This document shows positions 50,765-61,227 of a stretch of DNA of 64,000 nt, piece after piece (positions within the stretch are counted from its first letter, which is position 1; every line of letters begins with the position of its first letter). Under the pieces are notes generated by a model, which did no database searches, had not been told where the DNA came from, and saw only the letters and a program-made list of their open reading frames with translations. Position numbers and translations under genes: made by a program. Source of the DNA: Gammaproteobacteria bacterium (lineage in GTDB: Bacteria; Pseudomonadota; Gammaproteobacteria; GRL18); the NCBI GenBank assembly GCA_016744995.1, contig JADGDG010000009.1, positions 79,932-143,931 on the forward strand, in the 5' to 3' direction.

Positions 50765-53236
50765 CTAAGAATAGCGACGACGTTTAAACGAAACGGTCTT
50801 TTGATAATCAGCCATTGATGAAACTTTACGGATGTCAGCCCATGTACCCTTGTAATAAGGCAGCACATTTTGATCGGTCCAGTCTGTAACCACCTCGCCA
50901 ACATTACCTTTAAAATAAGCAAACACCATAAAGGTATGTCCAGGTTTCATGTCCGGCTCAAGGTAGGCCATTGCATAAGTTGAACCATAGCCGTTATACA
51001 CCTCAACAACATCACCCGATTCAATGCCCATATCTCTGGCATCAGCTAAATTCATTTCAATGGGTGCCATGGGATAACGCTCAGTTCTAAAGGAATGATA
51101 CTTATCATGAAATGCTGTTTGCCAGATATGGTTGGCGCGTCCATTATTAATCCAGAACTTATGCTTGCCCCGTAGTTTTTCAACCGGTTCAGGCAAGCCT
51201 GTCCAGGGAGCAGGAAGGAAGTGTGCCTTACCATCATCAGTACTAAACTTATAATCCATATAGTTCATTTCTGTACCAATCAATTTACCGTCTTTAAACT
51301 CTTTAACGGGTAACTGGACACCGTTATTGCCCATTGCCCGAAGACGCTCATAAGTGACCAGACTACCGGTTCCACCACCCTGACTATCAATACCGTCTGG
51401 TTTTCTGAAACCATCATTAAAGGCATCTTCTTCTGTATTCCAGTCGAAACCTTCGAAACGTTTTGCCATCTCTGCATTGCCTTCAGCCTGGTACATATCT
51501 TTCAAGGTATTTGCCACACCGGCTGCAATCAGGCAATCAGGTTTAGCTATCCCTGGAGCATCCATAAACTTTTCAGACAACCTCATACGGCGCTCACCAT
51601 TCATGGAAGTCAGATTCATTTCCCCTGGATGTGCAGCAGGCAACATCATATGACCTAATTTGGCAAAAGCAGTTGGATAAAGATCAATCGTGGTGACAAA
51701 CAGACCGCCTTTATTACTCACTGCATCATAAATAACATCAACCATTTGTTCAGTACTTAAGCCGCCACCCGATTGAATCAAGGCTTCACGCACGATATTA
51801 CTACGCTGAATGATCTTTGCCTGATAACGCTGTGCATTAAGGGTGGTTCGCACAGAGTTACAAGCCCAGACTGTCAACATTTTGCCATTGCCATTAATGA
51901 TCTCCTGATCAATGTTGGGCGCAGGACGAGGACCAGGGTAGGGCGGACGTGCATAGCCTTCCTGATGTCCTCCAAGACGACAAACACCTGTGCCACGGCG
52001 ACCCACATTTTTTGTTGCCAGCACCAGATCAACCAGCGCAGACTGGATTTTGTAATTATCATTACCCCAGATAATGCCTTTTTCATACATGTGTGCCGTG
52101 CGCGGGGCATGACCCGAAGCTTTGGGCTTGTAGGCCCATTCAGCGGCTTTTTTCAGATCAGCTTCAGAAACTCCCGTGGCCTTACTACAGTCAGCCAATG
52201 ACATATTATTGGTTTTCAGTGCATCATCAAAACCACTGGTATGCTGTGCAATAAATTTTTTATTATGCCAGCCTTGCTCAACCACATAGCTGAGCAAACC
52301 ATTAAACAAAGCGGTGTCCGTACCCGGTTCGATTTGCAGATGCAGCACTCTGTCTTTGGCAGTTTGTTCGCAAATTGCCTGTGTATTGGTACGACGTGGA
52401 TCAACAAAAATAAAACGACTGTCTTCAATACTTTCTTTAGGGAACCATTTTTTCCTTTTATCTTTAGTCACACCTTGCAAATTAAGTAAGGCATGATTCA
52501 GGAAATAATTAGTCTGGGTTTCGTAGCAGTTCATGCCAATAAACATGATTGTGTCTGCGACTTCACTATCTTCATAGCTATTATTTAACTCACCAATACC
52601 CATATCACGGGTGGCATGACATTCCGAGTTATAGGCAGGGCGGTTATGAATCCGCACCATTTTGGTTTTAAGGGCAGAGAACATATATTTACCTGAACCC
52701 CAGGTATTTTCAAAGCCTCCCCCGGCACCACCATGGTCAAATGCATTAAACATGATTTGATCAGCACCGTCTTTATCCAGAATGCGCTTGGTCACTCCGG
52801 CATAGATAGCCATTGCCTGTTTCCAGTCAAAATCTACCCAGTCATCGCCGGTAAAAAAGCGTGGATACTTGAGACGCTCCTTTGAAGGCCCAGTGTCATT
52901 ATACATAAGGCTTCCCATGGATCCTCCTCGTGTTGAGTAGATGCCATTATTCACCACGCATTGCTTGTCAGGAACCATCATGATGTTATAGGCCTGACCA
53001 TCCTTGTCCTTAACCGTATTGGTCATGGCAGGTGTCATTGACAATTCCAGTGATCCAACTTGCTTGCTAAAATCGATCCCCAATGCATTCTGATTGGCTT
53101 TTCGTCCGCCTTCCTTATCAACAGGCCACTTATAAGTATGATAGCCACATCCGACAATACAGAAGTGACAGGTCATATTGGTCTTTTGCGCATTGACTGG
53201 TGGTAATCCAATGCGATCTTTAATTTTCTGAGTCAT
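50765..53236 (-). CDS. aioA: Arsenite oxidase large (molybdopterin) subunit
   Basis: An 823-residue protein of the usual AioA length. The 3Fe-4S site is C23-x2-C26-x3-C30 with Ser101 replacing a fourth cysteine, the same spacing as in the Alcaligenes faecalis enzyme. All four residues described there for the arsenite funnel have clear counterparts: H197 and E205 ('[11 protein letters not shown]') and R420 and H424 ('[10 protein letters not shown]'). There is no signal peptide, as expected, since AioA is exported with the Tat-signal-bearing Rieske subunit. It oxidises arsenite to arsenate in the periplasm. A good ribosome-binding site (AGGGGA) precedes the ATG; aioB is 151 bp upstream. Confidence 0.97.
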   Translation of the reverse strand: MTQKIKDRIGLPPVNAQKTNMTCHFCIVGCGYHTYKWPVDKEGGRKANQNALGIDFSKQVGSLELSMTPAMTNTVKDKDGQAYNIMMVPDKQCVVNNGIYSTRGGSMGSLMYNDTGPSKERLKYPRFFTGDDWVDFDWKQAMAIYAGVTKRILDKDGADQIMFNAFDHGGAGGGFENTWGSGKYMFSALKTKMVRIHNRPAYNSECHATRDMGIGELNNSYEDSEVADTIMFIGMNCYETQTNYFLNHALLNLQGVTKDKRKKWFPKESIEDSRFIFVDPRRTNTQAICEQTAKDRVLHLQIEPGTDTALFNGLLSYVVEQGWHNKKFIAQHTSGFDDALKTNNMSLADCSKATGVSEADLKKAAEWAYKPKASGHAPRTAHMYEKGIIWGNDNYKIQSALVDLVLATKNVGRRGTGVCRLGGHQEGYARPPYPGPRPAPNIDQEIINGNGKMLTVWACNSVRTTLNAQRYQAKIIQRSNIVREALIQSGGGLSTEQMVDVIYDAVSNKGGLFVTTIDLYPTAFAKLGHMMLPAAHPGEMNLTSMNGERRMRLSEKFMDAPGIAKPDCLIAAGVANTLKDMYQAEGNAEMAKRFEGFDWNTEEDAFNDGFRKPDGIDSQGGGTGSLVTYERLRAMGNNGVQLPVKEFKDGKLIGTEMNYMDYKFSTDDGKAHFLPAPWTGLPEPVEKLRGKHKFWINNGRANHIWQTAFHDKYHSFRTERYPMAPIEMNLADARDMGIESGDVVEVYNGYGSTYAMAYLEPDMKPGHTFMVFAYFKGNVGEVVTDWTDQNVLPYYKGTWADIRKVSSMADYQKTVSFKRRRYS

Positions 53237-53387
53237 TATCTTTTCCCCTTATCCTCTTATCTAACATAAATTTTTTTACTATCTTTCTTTGCTATTTCTC
53301 TTTATATACAAGAAGGTTAGCAAAGCGACAGCAGCAAAAATTTATTTGCTGACGGCTCTTATTTACTGATGGCTCTTAACAGTATCA

Positions 53388-53906
53388 TTACACTACATTT
53401 GCCTGACGACCAAAAATCAAACCGTCAACACCCACCGCTTTTATATCACCCGATGCCTTATCGTAAGACAACAGGATGCGGGGAAGATCTTCAGTAGCCT
53501 GACCGGTTACCATTTGCCCGGATTTTTCACTGTCAAACATGCTGAAATGGCAGCCACATTTAAACGTACGCGTAGTGGCATCATAGTTAAGAGGACAGCC
53601 CATGTGATTGCACAGAATGCTGTAGGCAACAATATCCTTGTCAGGCCCAACGCCACCAGGCACAACATGACCCATACGGATCACAGCACAGGGTGAACTA
53701 TTATCGGGATAGTTGAAACTAATGGCTTTATTAACGGCTAGCTGACTCGAGTTGCTCACTATTGTTTCCGGGTAATCCAGAATAATTCCAGTATCTGTCA
53801 GCTGGCTATTTTCTTTTGCCAGAGCATTGCCTGTGGAGCCCATTAACGGGATAGCTGCGGCTGCACTAGAACTTTTTAAAAAATTCCGTCGAGTTATTTT
53901 TGACAT
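53388..53906 (-). CDS. aioB: Arsenite oxidase small (Rieske) subunit
   Basis: A 172-residue protein with a Tat signal ('[19 protein letters not shown]') and a Rieske 2Fe-2S site: C99-x-H101 and C117-x2-H120. The extra C104 and C119 can form the disulfide found in some AioB and in bc1 Rieske proteins. It passes electrons from AioA to a periplasmic carrier. AAGGGGG ribosome-binding site. The upstream region has no obvious sigma-54 site, and no aioXSR regulatory genes are in the window. Confidence 0.96.
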   Translation of the reverse strand: MSKITRRNFLKSSSAAAAIPLMGSTGNALAKENSQLTDTGIILDYPETIVSNSSQLAVNKAISFNYPDNSSPCAVIRMGHVVPGGVGPDKDIVAYSILCNHMGCPLNYDATTRTFKCGCHFSMFDSEKSGQMVTGQATEDLPRILLSYDKASGDIKAVGVDGLIFGRQANVV

Positions 53907-54797
53907 GATTTATAAAACCCCCTTGATTTAATTCAATTTATTGTTTTTGATTTTTATTATGTTACTCAAGGCGGCAATGTTACTTGAGGCAAGTCATATA
54001 AGATTTAACACAGATTAAATAATATTCTATATACGCCAATTGTTATGAACAGGTATCAATTAACAATATATATTTTAATATTGAAATATAGTCAGATGTT
54101 AATATTTTATTTAGTTATGCCACAATCTGCATCAAACATTCAGAGCAATTATATATGTATATGTTAATTAAGATTATTATATTAAGAACCAACAGAAGAC
54201 TCTATGCCATTGCAAGCTAAGTATTTTCCTTGTAGAAATAGATTATGAGTAGAAACATATTCACAGGAATTAAAAAAGCAAATATTGTTACAATAAATAG
54301 ACCTATAATAATAATAAAATTATTCCTATATATTTGAATAAATGTATATATAGGAAATTTAATAGATAAATACAGATTAACAATGCAGGTTAATATTGAT
54401 TAATTATCGACATATAATCAGTAAGGGGCGGCTTAATAAAGGCTGCTAAATGATAAAAGTATAAGATAAAATTGAACGGTTGCAGGTATGGAAATTACTT
54501 CGTAACCCATAAAAGGATCCGTATAAAACTGGAGTATTTTAATATTTGAGAGTATCAGACAAGCAAGATAAGAGGAGGGATTATGATTGCTTTAGCATTG
54601 AGCAATGTCTGATCATCAGAGTATTTTTTGAAGGACTCTTTTGAAGAACAGCCATAAATAAGGATTTTTGATAAACCCCATGAAGATGACTATGGAACGG
54701 ATTAATTCCTCAAGAGCTGGTGGTTTTTGCTCAATTTAAAACTGTAAGTATCTTTTAAATTAATATTATAACAGTCCACAGGAGATTTTTTTTAACA
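53907..54797. other. Large AT-rich intergenic region upstream of aioB
   Basis: About 890 bp without a supported gene. It must hold the aioBA promoter. A nine-codon plus-strand frame at 54583-54612 has a perfect-looking AGAGGAGGG ribosome-binding site but nothing follows it. No repeat unit or strong hairpin was noticed. Confidence 0.6.
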
Positions 54798-55388
54798 TTA
54801 CTCCTCCAGCCCTTCAAAATCTAATAGTTCCAGCAAGAGCTTTCCACTGGCAAGATAAAGTGGATTGGTGGTACTGGTTAATAATTTTTCATTAAATCTA
54901 AGGATCCACGGTAACAGGGAGAGTTGTATCAGCGATGTCCCAAGTTTTTGTATCTGTTTATCATCTGAATGATAAACAGAACTCACAAAGTAAAGCAAAA
55001 CCCCCAGGTGATCCCCGGGTAATTTAGCCAGACTTGCATTAACCACCGAGCTATCAAGATCAAGTCCTTTAATAATGCTTTCCAGTTGTGTTAAATTTGC
55101 AGACTCCTCATTCGTCATCCAATGACTCGCTCTTAATGATAAACCCGATTTTTGCGGTAATATAAAAAGATGGCAGTAATCAGAAGCAAGTTGCTCTATC
55201 TGTTCTTTATCCCACTTTGTATCCTGTAAATATTTTTGGGAGCCGCTGTGAAGCTTCTCGAAGATTGATGATATCTGCTGCTCTTGCAATGCTTCCAAAC
55301 TTTGCCGGTCAAGCTCACTGATAAAGATTCGACCCAGCAAAGCATATATGGCTGCCTTTTGAGAGTATGTTGTGCTGCTCATCACCAT
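54798..55388 (-). CDS. TorD/DmsD-family molybdoenzyme chaperone
   Basis: A 196-residue helical protein of the TorD family: 'AAIYALLGRIFISELDRQSL', 'LASDYCHLFILPQKSG' and 'PGDHLGVLLYFVSSVYHSD' (the E/DHxxxxL region). It binds the Tat signal of the catalytic subunit during cofactor loading. I start at ATG 55388, 2 nt after the stop of the catalytic gene; ATG 55382 is equally possible. It closes the operon. Confidence 0.87.
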   Translation of the reverse strand: MVMSSTTYSQKAAIYALLGRIFISELDRQSLEALQEQQISSIFEKLHSGSQKYLQDTKWDKEQIEQLASDYCHLFILPQKSGLSLRASHWMTNEESANLTQLESIIKGLDLDSSVVNASLAKLPGDHLGVLLYFVSSVYHSDDKQIQKLGTSLIQLSLLPWILRFNEKLLTSTTNPLYLASGKLLLELLDFEGLEE

Positions 55389-55390
55389 GA

Positions 55391-58144
55391 TCAGGAAATC
55401 TTTCGGATCTGACAAATATTGTCAAACCAGTTTTGACCTCCGACTAAAGGAGATGGATTGATGGGTAAAACATCATTCATTGCTGTTGCACCATTTCCCG
55501 TACCCCCCTGATCTTTTGACCACCATATGTCATTGGAAAAGTCTTTTTCCAGGCCACTCTTTGGCTCTTTGATGGGCAAGCTTTCTTTATTTTCCGCACG
55601 CGCAACGGCACCATGTTCCCAGTGTCCTCCAGCATGGGCAAAACAAATAACCCGCTCATGAACGCCATTGAGCAGACGAACTTTATTCCTGACGACACCA
55701 ACCACTTCATCAATGCCACCACGATAAGTCAACCCTTTGGGTCGTTGCACAGTGACCTCTACTTCATCTCCTGTCTTCAGCCCCATTCGAGCTGCTGTCT
55801 CTGGATTAATAAAGAGTTGATTGGTATGCACAATTTCAGCATTGAATTTCCACTGCGAAGAACGACCTTGAGTATGTACATTCCATTTAAACGTAGTCAG
55901 GATCATGTCATCTTCTTTTAAATCATCAAATCCCGGGATAGAAAAAAGAGTGGGTAAAGCATTACCATTGGGATCACCTTCGGGCAGCCTGGCACTTTTT
56001 GCCGCCAACGGAAATATAGGATCATACACCTGTATCTTTCTGGATGGTGTCGGAAAGCCTCGAACGGGCTTCATTTCACCTGTGTCAGCATCGGTCATCA
56101 TAATACCTACCGAGCGTTTCTTTCCTTTAATGAGCTTAGTAATAACTTTTGTCTCTGGGTCAATAGTACTATCAACCAACTCTTCATAAGGAACAGGGCG
56201 TTCATATAGCTCATAATCTTTTTCACGATCGGGATCCTGCCAAATTCCCCGACGCTTAAATTCTTCCCAGCCTCCAGGAATACGTGCCGAGATGTTCTTG
56301 TACCATTCCTTATAAAAGTCTTCGACATTTTCATAGTCAAAGTATTGCTCCATACCACCGCCAATATGACGTGCCAGATCACGGAAAATTACCTGAATTT
56401 CCCTTGCTTCTCCCAAAGGCTTAACCAGTGGCTGACGGATACCGGTATAGGGAACCAGTCCATAGCAGTTGGTTGAGTGCGGATCCCAGCGTTCCAGACT
56501 GGTTGCTTCCGGCAGAATAATATCAGCCAGTGCTGCATGTTCACTATAGCCGATATCAATCGCTACATGAAAAGGCACCAGCTTTTCATCCAGTAAAACG
56601 TCACGGCAGACTTTAGCTTCAGGATAACCATAAGCCGCACCGTAGGCAAAGGACATATAAACATCAACCTTTGCCCGACCTTCACGAATATAAGGTTGTA
56701 CCAGCTGTCCTACTTTCATGCCATACCAGTGCCATGCCAAAGGATATTCAGCTGGAGTTGCCAGTTCACCCTGATATTTTTTTTGCCATTTTGGATCCAG
56801 TTGTGCCACTTTTTCTTTAATGTCAGCAGGCAAATCTTCATAAGCCGCAGTGCCTGGTGTAAACGCCTTTGGCTTGGGAGGTTTGGGTTTTGGCTGTGAC
56901 ACAGATGGCAATCCTTCCTGACCATATTTACCACCGCCCCACATCCTGCCACTACTGAGGCACAAACCCCCTTCACGACCTACGTTACCGACTAACACAT
57001 CCAGCATTCTCAGGCCGCGATCGCCCTGAGTACCATTATAATGTTTCGCTGAACCCCGTGCAGTCATGGTGGTGCAATGCGGTGCTGCTTGTGCAAATTC
57101 AATAGCGATGCGACGGATGTCTTTTGCTGGAACACCACTGAGTTTTTCAGCATGTTCAGGTGTCCAGTCTTTAATGTGCTGTTTAATCTCAGCTAATGGA
57201 ATATTAGCCCAACGTTTCCAGAAGGCGTTATCAACCAAGCCTTCATCGATAATGACGTTGGCCATGGCAAAACCAATGGCGCCATCAGAGCCGGGCATCA
57301 CTTTGAAATATTCCTCAGAGCAGTTGACTGTCGCCGTAGGTCTGACTTCAAAAGACACCATTTTGGCACCATTATCGACACGCGCCTTTTGTATGCGATG
57401 CATCATGAATAGACCGCCCTGGTAGGCTTCCATGGGATTAGCACCAAAATTGAGAATATATTTCGTATTCTCCATATCCTGAGTTTCCCACTCAAAATCA
57501 CGACCGAAAAAACTCATTAACGGCACACGACGATTTGAGCTGCAAATTGCTCGTCTGTTTAAACGATTAGGGGTACCAAAGGCATTGGTAAAACGCTTGG
57601 TAAAGCCCTTTGTTTTATCGCGACCGTAATGGAAAATAAAGCGTTCAGGATGACCTGAGTCACGACATGTTTTCAAGCGATCACCCACTTCCTGAGTGGC
57701 TTCTTGCCAACTGATCCGTCGCCATTTACCTTCACCTCGTTTGCCGACCCGTTTTATTGGATACAACAAGCGCTCGGGGTAATAGGTATAACTAATCATG
57801 CCATGGGTTTTAGAACAGGTATTACCCTCACTGTTGGGATCAAGTGGGTTGCCCTCTATACGCCGAACCTTGCCATCCTGCACCCAGCCAATGACACCAC
57901 AATGATTGGTGCAGCCAAAGCAAATAGTGGGGATAGCCTTAGCACGGGTATAGTCGACAAAATCTTTTTTTCGTATTGAGATAAAGTTATCAAGATCAAG
58001 CTGGATTTGCTCACCACTTAACTGCTTAAATAGTGGTGCAGCCAAGCCTAATGTAGTGACTCCTATAGTAAGAGCACCCCCTAACTTGAGAAAATCCCGT
58101 CGGTTTAGCTTGCTTTCATTTTGTTCATTATTATTTTGATTCAT
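55391..58144 (-). CDS. Periplasmic molybdopterin oxidoreductase catalytic subunit (polysulfide/tetrathionate/arsenate reductase-like)
   Basis: A 917-residue complex-iron-sulfur molybdoenzyme. A Tat signal ('LNRRDFLKLGGALTIG') is followed by a 4Fe-4S site C75-x2-C78-x3-C82-x27-C110, and the likely Mo ligand is Cys201 ('RRAICSSNRR'), as in the PsrA/TtrA/ArrA branch. 'DIILPEATSLERWDPHS' (about residue 535) is typical of the group. Length lies between ArrA/ArxA (about 850) and TtrA (about 1020). A lysine/proline-rich insert sits near residue 415. The substrate may be a sulfur or arsenic oxyanion; direction and identity are not decidable here. Its electrons go through the Fe-S and NrfD subunits upstream. 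Confidence 0.87.
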   Translation of the reverse strand: MNQNNNEQNESKLNRRDFLKLGGALTIGVTTLGLAAPLFKQLSGEQIQLDLDNFISIRKKDFVDYTRAKAIPTICFGCTNHCGVIGWVQDGKVRRIEGNPLDPNSEGNTCSKTHGMISYTYYPERLLYPIKRVGKRGEGKWRRISWQEATQEVGDRLKTCRDSGHPERFIFHYGRDKTKGFTKRFTNAFGTPNRLNRRAICSSNRRVPLMSFFGRDFEWETQDMENTKYILNFGANPMEAYQGGLFMMHRIQKARVDNGAKMVSFEVRPTATVNCSEEYFKVMPGSDGAIGFAMANVIIDEGLVDNAFWKRWANIPLAEIKQHIKDWTPEHAEKLSGVPAKDIRRIAIEFAQAAPHCTTMTARGSAKHYNGTQGDRGLRMLDVLVGNVGREGGLCLSSGRMWGGGKYGQEGLPSVSQPKPKPPKPKAFTPGTAAYEDLPADIKEKVAQLDPKWQKKYQGELATPAEYPLAWHWYGMKVGQLVQPYIREGRAKVDVYMSFAYGAAYGYPEAKVCRDVLLDEKLVPFHVAIDIGYSEHAALADIILPEATSLERWDPHSTNCYGLVPYTGIRQPLVKPLGEAREIQVIFRDLARHIGGGMEQYFDYENVEDFYKEWYKNISARIPGGWEEFKRRGIWQDPDREKDYELYERPVPYEELVDSTIDPETKVITKLIKGKKRSVGIMMTDADTGEMKPVRGFPTPSRKIQVYDPIFPLAAKSARLPEGDPNGNALPTLFSIPGFDDLKEDDMILTTFKWNVHTQGRSSQWKFNAEIVHTNQLFINPETAARMGLKTGDEVEVTVQRPKGLTYRGGIDEVVGVVRNKVRLLNGVHERVICFAHAGGHWEHGAVARAENKESLPIKEPKSGLEKDFSNDIWWSKDQGGTGNGATAMNDVLPINPSPLVGGQNWFDNICQIRKIS

Positions 58145-58166
58145 TTAATTAAATGTCCTTATCTGT

Positions 58167-59045
58167 TCAAGTGCCAATAAATGCTTGTGCACCCTGACCA
58201 CTAAAAACAATGACCGTTCTCAGTGCAAATGCGCCAAAAATAAAACAGAATTGAGTAAGTATTATTGCGTTTTTACTGGGTGAAGAGCCTGAGCTGGCAA
58301 TAAACGGTAATGCCCAGCCAATGAAAACAACTCCGATCCAGAACCATAAGGCAAACTCACCAAAGAAAAGCTGATCTTTTCCAGCAGAGGAAAAAGTAGT
58401 AGCGATGACTAACAGAGCAAATAAAATAATCTGTATTCCAATAGCACCCAAATCCAGCTTTCTGATCTGCTCAAGACTCTTGTCAGTCCATTTATTCAAT
58501 GTCAGTAATTGAACCAGCGCAAAACCACTATGCAGACCGAGCAGCAGAAAAAGCGGCATCAGTAAGAAAGGTTCCCACAGGGGTCTGGCAATCGTTGCCT
58601 GCCCTAATACCAGAGCAGGATAAATACCTATCGCCAGTGCAAAAAAGATCAAAAAACCAGTCAACACCGGACCAATAGGATTGCTCTTATCGTTATCATT
58701 TACGGTACTGAGCAAAATCAGACTAAATACACAGAACATGACAAAAAGAGTAATAATTCGTGTTCCCCAGGCAATAGCAGATGTGGGGTTGAACTCCATA
58801 AAATTCAGATAGAAACGGTCACTACTTTTTAAATCAAACACCAATAACAAAATGCCTACCAGAATAGCGCCAATAGCCAGATATAAGGATGTTTTAACAA
58901 TTGCGTAAGACTGTCCTTCCCGGGCTCGTTCTTTCAAGCGCAAAAAAAATATGGCACAAAAAGTGGCACCACATGCAAGTCCAGCCAGCGTCAAATAGAT
59001 AACAATTGGCCAGCCAAAGGGGGTAAATGCGTCGTAGGGATTCAT
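58167..59045 (-). CDS. NrfD/PsrC-like membrane subunit
   Basis: The 292-residue protein has about eight membrane helices and the NrfD pattern ('GWPIVIYLTLAGLACGA' near the start, 'ALVLGQATIARPLWEPFLLM' in the middle). It exchanges electrons with the quinone pool. It overlaps the upstream Fe-S subunit gene by 4 nt and is 22 bp from the catalytic subunit gene. Confidence 0.9.
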   Translation of the reverse strand: MNPYDAFTPFGWPIVIYLTLAGLACGATFCAIFFLRLKERAREGQSYAIVKTSLYLAIGAILVGILLLVFDLKSSDRFYLNFMEFNPTSAIAWGTRIITLFVMFCVFSLILLSTVNDNDKSNPIGPVLTGFLIFFALAIGIYPALVLGQATIARPLWEPFLLMPLFLLLGLHSGFALVQLLTLNKWTDKSLEQIRKLDLGAIGIQIILFALLVIATTFSSAGKDQLFFGEFALWFWIGVVFIGWALPFIASSGSSPSKNAIILTQFCFIFGAFALRTVIVFSGQGAQAFIGT

Positions 59046-59728
59046 GATTGCCCCTTATTCTGTTCGTAAATTATTTCATCGTCCTCAGAAGAAAGCTGTA
59101 CACCCGTGGCAGCACTCTGCTCCATCCATTTCTCATGTTTCACATAAAGAATGGAGGGCTGCGTAGCTGCATCTTCTTTAAAAGGCCTGGCATTATGCTC
59201 TTTAGCATATTTTGCGAGAGGATCATTCGGATCACCCAGGTCGCCGTAACGTAAAGTATCCGTAGGACAGGAAGCAACACAGGCCGGCTCTAAATCTAAT
59301 GATGTACGATGTGTACAGAGATCACACTTATCAGCTCGACCAGATTGGGTATCTATATATATCGCACCATATGGACAAGCTGAAATGCAGGCTTTCATAC
59401 CGCAACACTTATCCTGGTTAATAACCACTCGACCATCAGCTAATCGTGTTGGTGCCTGTGTTGGACAGGCACCCAGACAGGGCGCATCCTGACAATGCAT
59501 ACATAATAGAGGTAAGAAGGAGATAGTTTCCATTTCAGGTTGTTCAAGATAACGAACTCGATTACGAAAACTGCCCAGTGGTACTTCATTCTCGGTTTTA
59601 CAGGCAATACTACAAGCGTGGCAGCCGATACAGCGACGTAAATCAATAACCATCCCGACGCGTTTCTTGTTCAGTGAACGTTGCTTGTTTTTTGTGCCTT
59701 CCCAAGGGATAGGTGGCAAACTTGTCAA
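59042..59728 (-). CDS. 4Fe-4S ferredoxin-type subunit of the molybdoenzyme
   Basis: A 228-residue protein with four cysteine clusters ('CIGCHACSIAC', 'CMHCQDAPCLGAC', 'CCGMKACISACPYG' and 'CDLCTH'), enough for four 4Fe-4S centres, as in PsrB/TtrB/DmsB. No signal peptide: it is carried out by the Tat partner. The start is TTG, well supported by AAGGAG 7 nt upstream; the first in-frame ATG would remove 'SLNKKRVG' and lie very close to the first cysteine cluster. It heads the four-gene operon. Confidence 0.9.
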   Translation of the reverse strand: MTSLPPIPWEGTKNKQRSLNKKRVGMVIDLRRCIGCHACSIACKTENEVPLGSFRNRVRYLEQPEMETISFLPLLCMHCQDAPCLGACPTQAPTRLADGRVVINQDKCCGMKACISACPYGAIYIDTQSGRADKCDLCTHRTSLDLEPACVASCPTDTLRYGDLGDPNDPLAKYAKEHNARPFKEDAATQPSILYVKHEKWMEQSAATGVQLSSEDDEIIYEQNKGQS

Positions 59729-60036
59729 GTCAAACTCCTTTTTTTTTTAATCCATTGAAAAAATCAATGAGTATATTATTTAACTGCTAAACATGACACC
59801 TGATTAAAAATAGAAATACAGTTCTTTTTTATTGGTTAAATTTTCAGTCAAAAGAACTAACGCCTGTAATTTTATATATACCAGGAAATAGATATAATAC
59901 GTAAATATCAGAAACTTTCCTTAAACCACATTAAAGTTTTTAGCAGTCATGCACTTTTTTTAGATTTATTTTTGAGTTCGGGTAATGCATATTTGTTAAA
60001 TGACAGCGACAAAATTTTATTGCTTGAAGGCTCTCA
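59729..60036. other. Intergenic promoter region of the molybdoenzyme operon
   Basis: No gene supported. CATTGA/TCAATG (59753-59769) is a symmetric pair with a 5-nt spacer close to the TTG start; it resembles a Crp/Fnr half-site pair but its spacing is one base short. Poly-T tracts lie near 59740 and 59823. Confidence 0.5.
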
Positions 60037-61227
60037 TCAATCAGGATCAAGCACTCTATGTAATCGTTTTATGGCTTCCTGAAGATTTTTCATACTGGTG
60101 GCAAAAGAAAGTCGTATATAACCTGGAGCACCAAATGCAGAACCAGGAACCACAGCTACCTGTGCTTTTTCAATCAGAAATTCACTGAATTCAATATCAT
60201 TACTGATCCCTAAACGCGCCATCACTTGCTCTACATTGGGTAAAATATAGAAAGTCCCCTGGCAAGGCAGGCACTTAATTCCCTCTATTTCCAGCAGAGC
60301 CCTATAGATATAGTCATGTCGTTCCTTGAGCGTTGCAACCACTTTTTCAACAAAGGACTGCTCCCCCTCAATGGCAGCAAGGGCGGCATATTGAGAGATA
60401 GATGAAGGATTAGAGGTACTTTGTGACTGTATGGTTTTCATTTTTTGTATCAGCAATTCAGGTCCAGCAACATAGCCGATACGCCAGCCCGTCATTGAGT
60501 AAGCCTTGGATACTCCATTAAGTACAAAACCACGTTCATATAGGGCGGGACATATATTCAGGATGTTTTTAAAAGGTGTTCCTTCCCATAACATATGTTC
60601 ATAAATATCATCAGTAGCAACAATTACTTTGGGATATCGCTCCAGAATGACTCCCAGTTCAGCCAGCTCATCAGGCGTATAGTGAACGCCTGCCGGATTC
60701 GATGGACTATTAATAAACATAAGACGGGTTTTATCAGTAATTGCCGCGTCTAGTTGCCTCGGGGTGATTTTAAATCCCTGTTCAATATCAGCGTTGATAA
60801 AAACAGGGCTGCCGCCAGCCAGCTTGACAATATCAGGATAGGAGACCCAGTAAGGTGCTGGAATAATAACCTCATCACCGTCATTGAGGACTGCCTGCGC
60901 CAGGTTATATAGGGTCTGTTTGCAGCCTGATGAGATCATCACCTGTTTCATGCTGTATTCGAGATCGTTTTCTCTGGCAAACTTATTGATGACTGCCTGT
61001 TTTAACTCAGGGATACCATCAACAGCAGTATATTTTGTAAAGCCTCCATCAATTGCATCTTTAGCAGCCTGTTTAATATGTTCTGGTGTATCAAAATCAA
61101 GCTCACCTGCACCCATGCCGATAATATCGTGTCCTGCAGCACGTAATTCAGCGGTTAGAGCAGCAAGCGATGAAGTCGTGGATGGATTCATCGGGCGTAC
61201 CCGTTCGGCAACTTGCAGATTTATCAT
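60037..61227 (-). CDS. Aspartate aminotransferase-type class I enzyme
   Basis: A 396-residue fold-type I enzyme: 'MGAGELDFDTPEHIKQAA', 'ISSGCKQTLYNLAQAVLNDG', 'NSPSNPAGVHYT' and PLP lysine in 'GVSKAYSMTGWRIGYVAGP' (about residue 239). This is the I-gamma aspartate/prephenate aminotransferase layout of many bacteria. It likely links aspartate with oxaloacetate and 2-oxoglutarate. AAGGA ribosome-binding site. It is monocistronic here. Confidence 0.92.
   Translation of the reverse strand: MINLQVAERVRPMNPSTTSSLAALTAELRAAGHDIIGMGAGELDFDTPEHIKQAAKDAIDGGFTKYTAVDGIPELKQAVINKFARENDLEYSMKQVMISSGCKQTLYNLAQAVLNDGDEVIIPAPYWVSYPDIVKLAGGSPVFINADIEQGFKITPRQLDAAITDKTRLMFINSPSNPAGVHYTPDELAELGVILERYPKVIVATDDIYEHMLWEGTPFKNILNICPALYERGFVLNGVSKAYSMTGWRIGYVAGPELLIQKMKTIQSQSTSNPSSISQYAALAAIEGEQSFVEKVVATLKERHDYIYRALLEIEGIKCLPCQGTFYILPNVEQVMARLGISNDIEFSEFLIEKAQVAVVPGSAFGAPGYIRLSFATSMKNLQEAIKRLHRVLDPD

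Noticed and set aside
50744..50818. 24-codon frame with CAAGGAG before it
   Set aside because: Very short, and it overlaps the end of aioA in antisense.
51773..52201. 142-codon plus-strand frame opposite aioA
   Set aside because: It is a shadow of the aioA reading frame; no ribosome-binding site or family match.
53907..54797. Sigma-54 promoter upstream of aioB
   Set aside because: No TGGCAC-N5-TTGC pattern was found on the minus strand by eye.
55391..58144. Naming the catalytic subunit TtrA, ArrA or ArxA
   Set aside because: The motifs are shared by the whole branch; choosing one needs a phylogeny that I cannot run.
59753..59769. FNR/Crp box upstream of the molybdoenzyme operon
   Set aside because: TTGA and TCAA are separated by 5 nt, whereas Crp/Fnr sites have 6; the pair also forms a simple hairpin.
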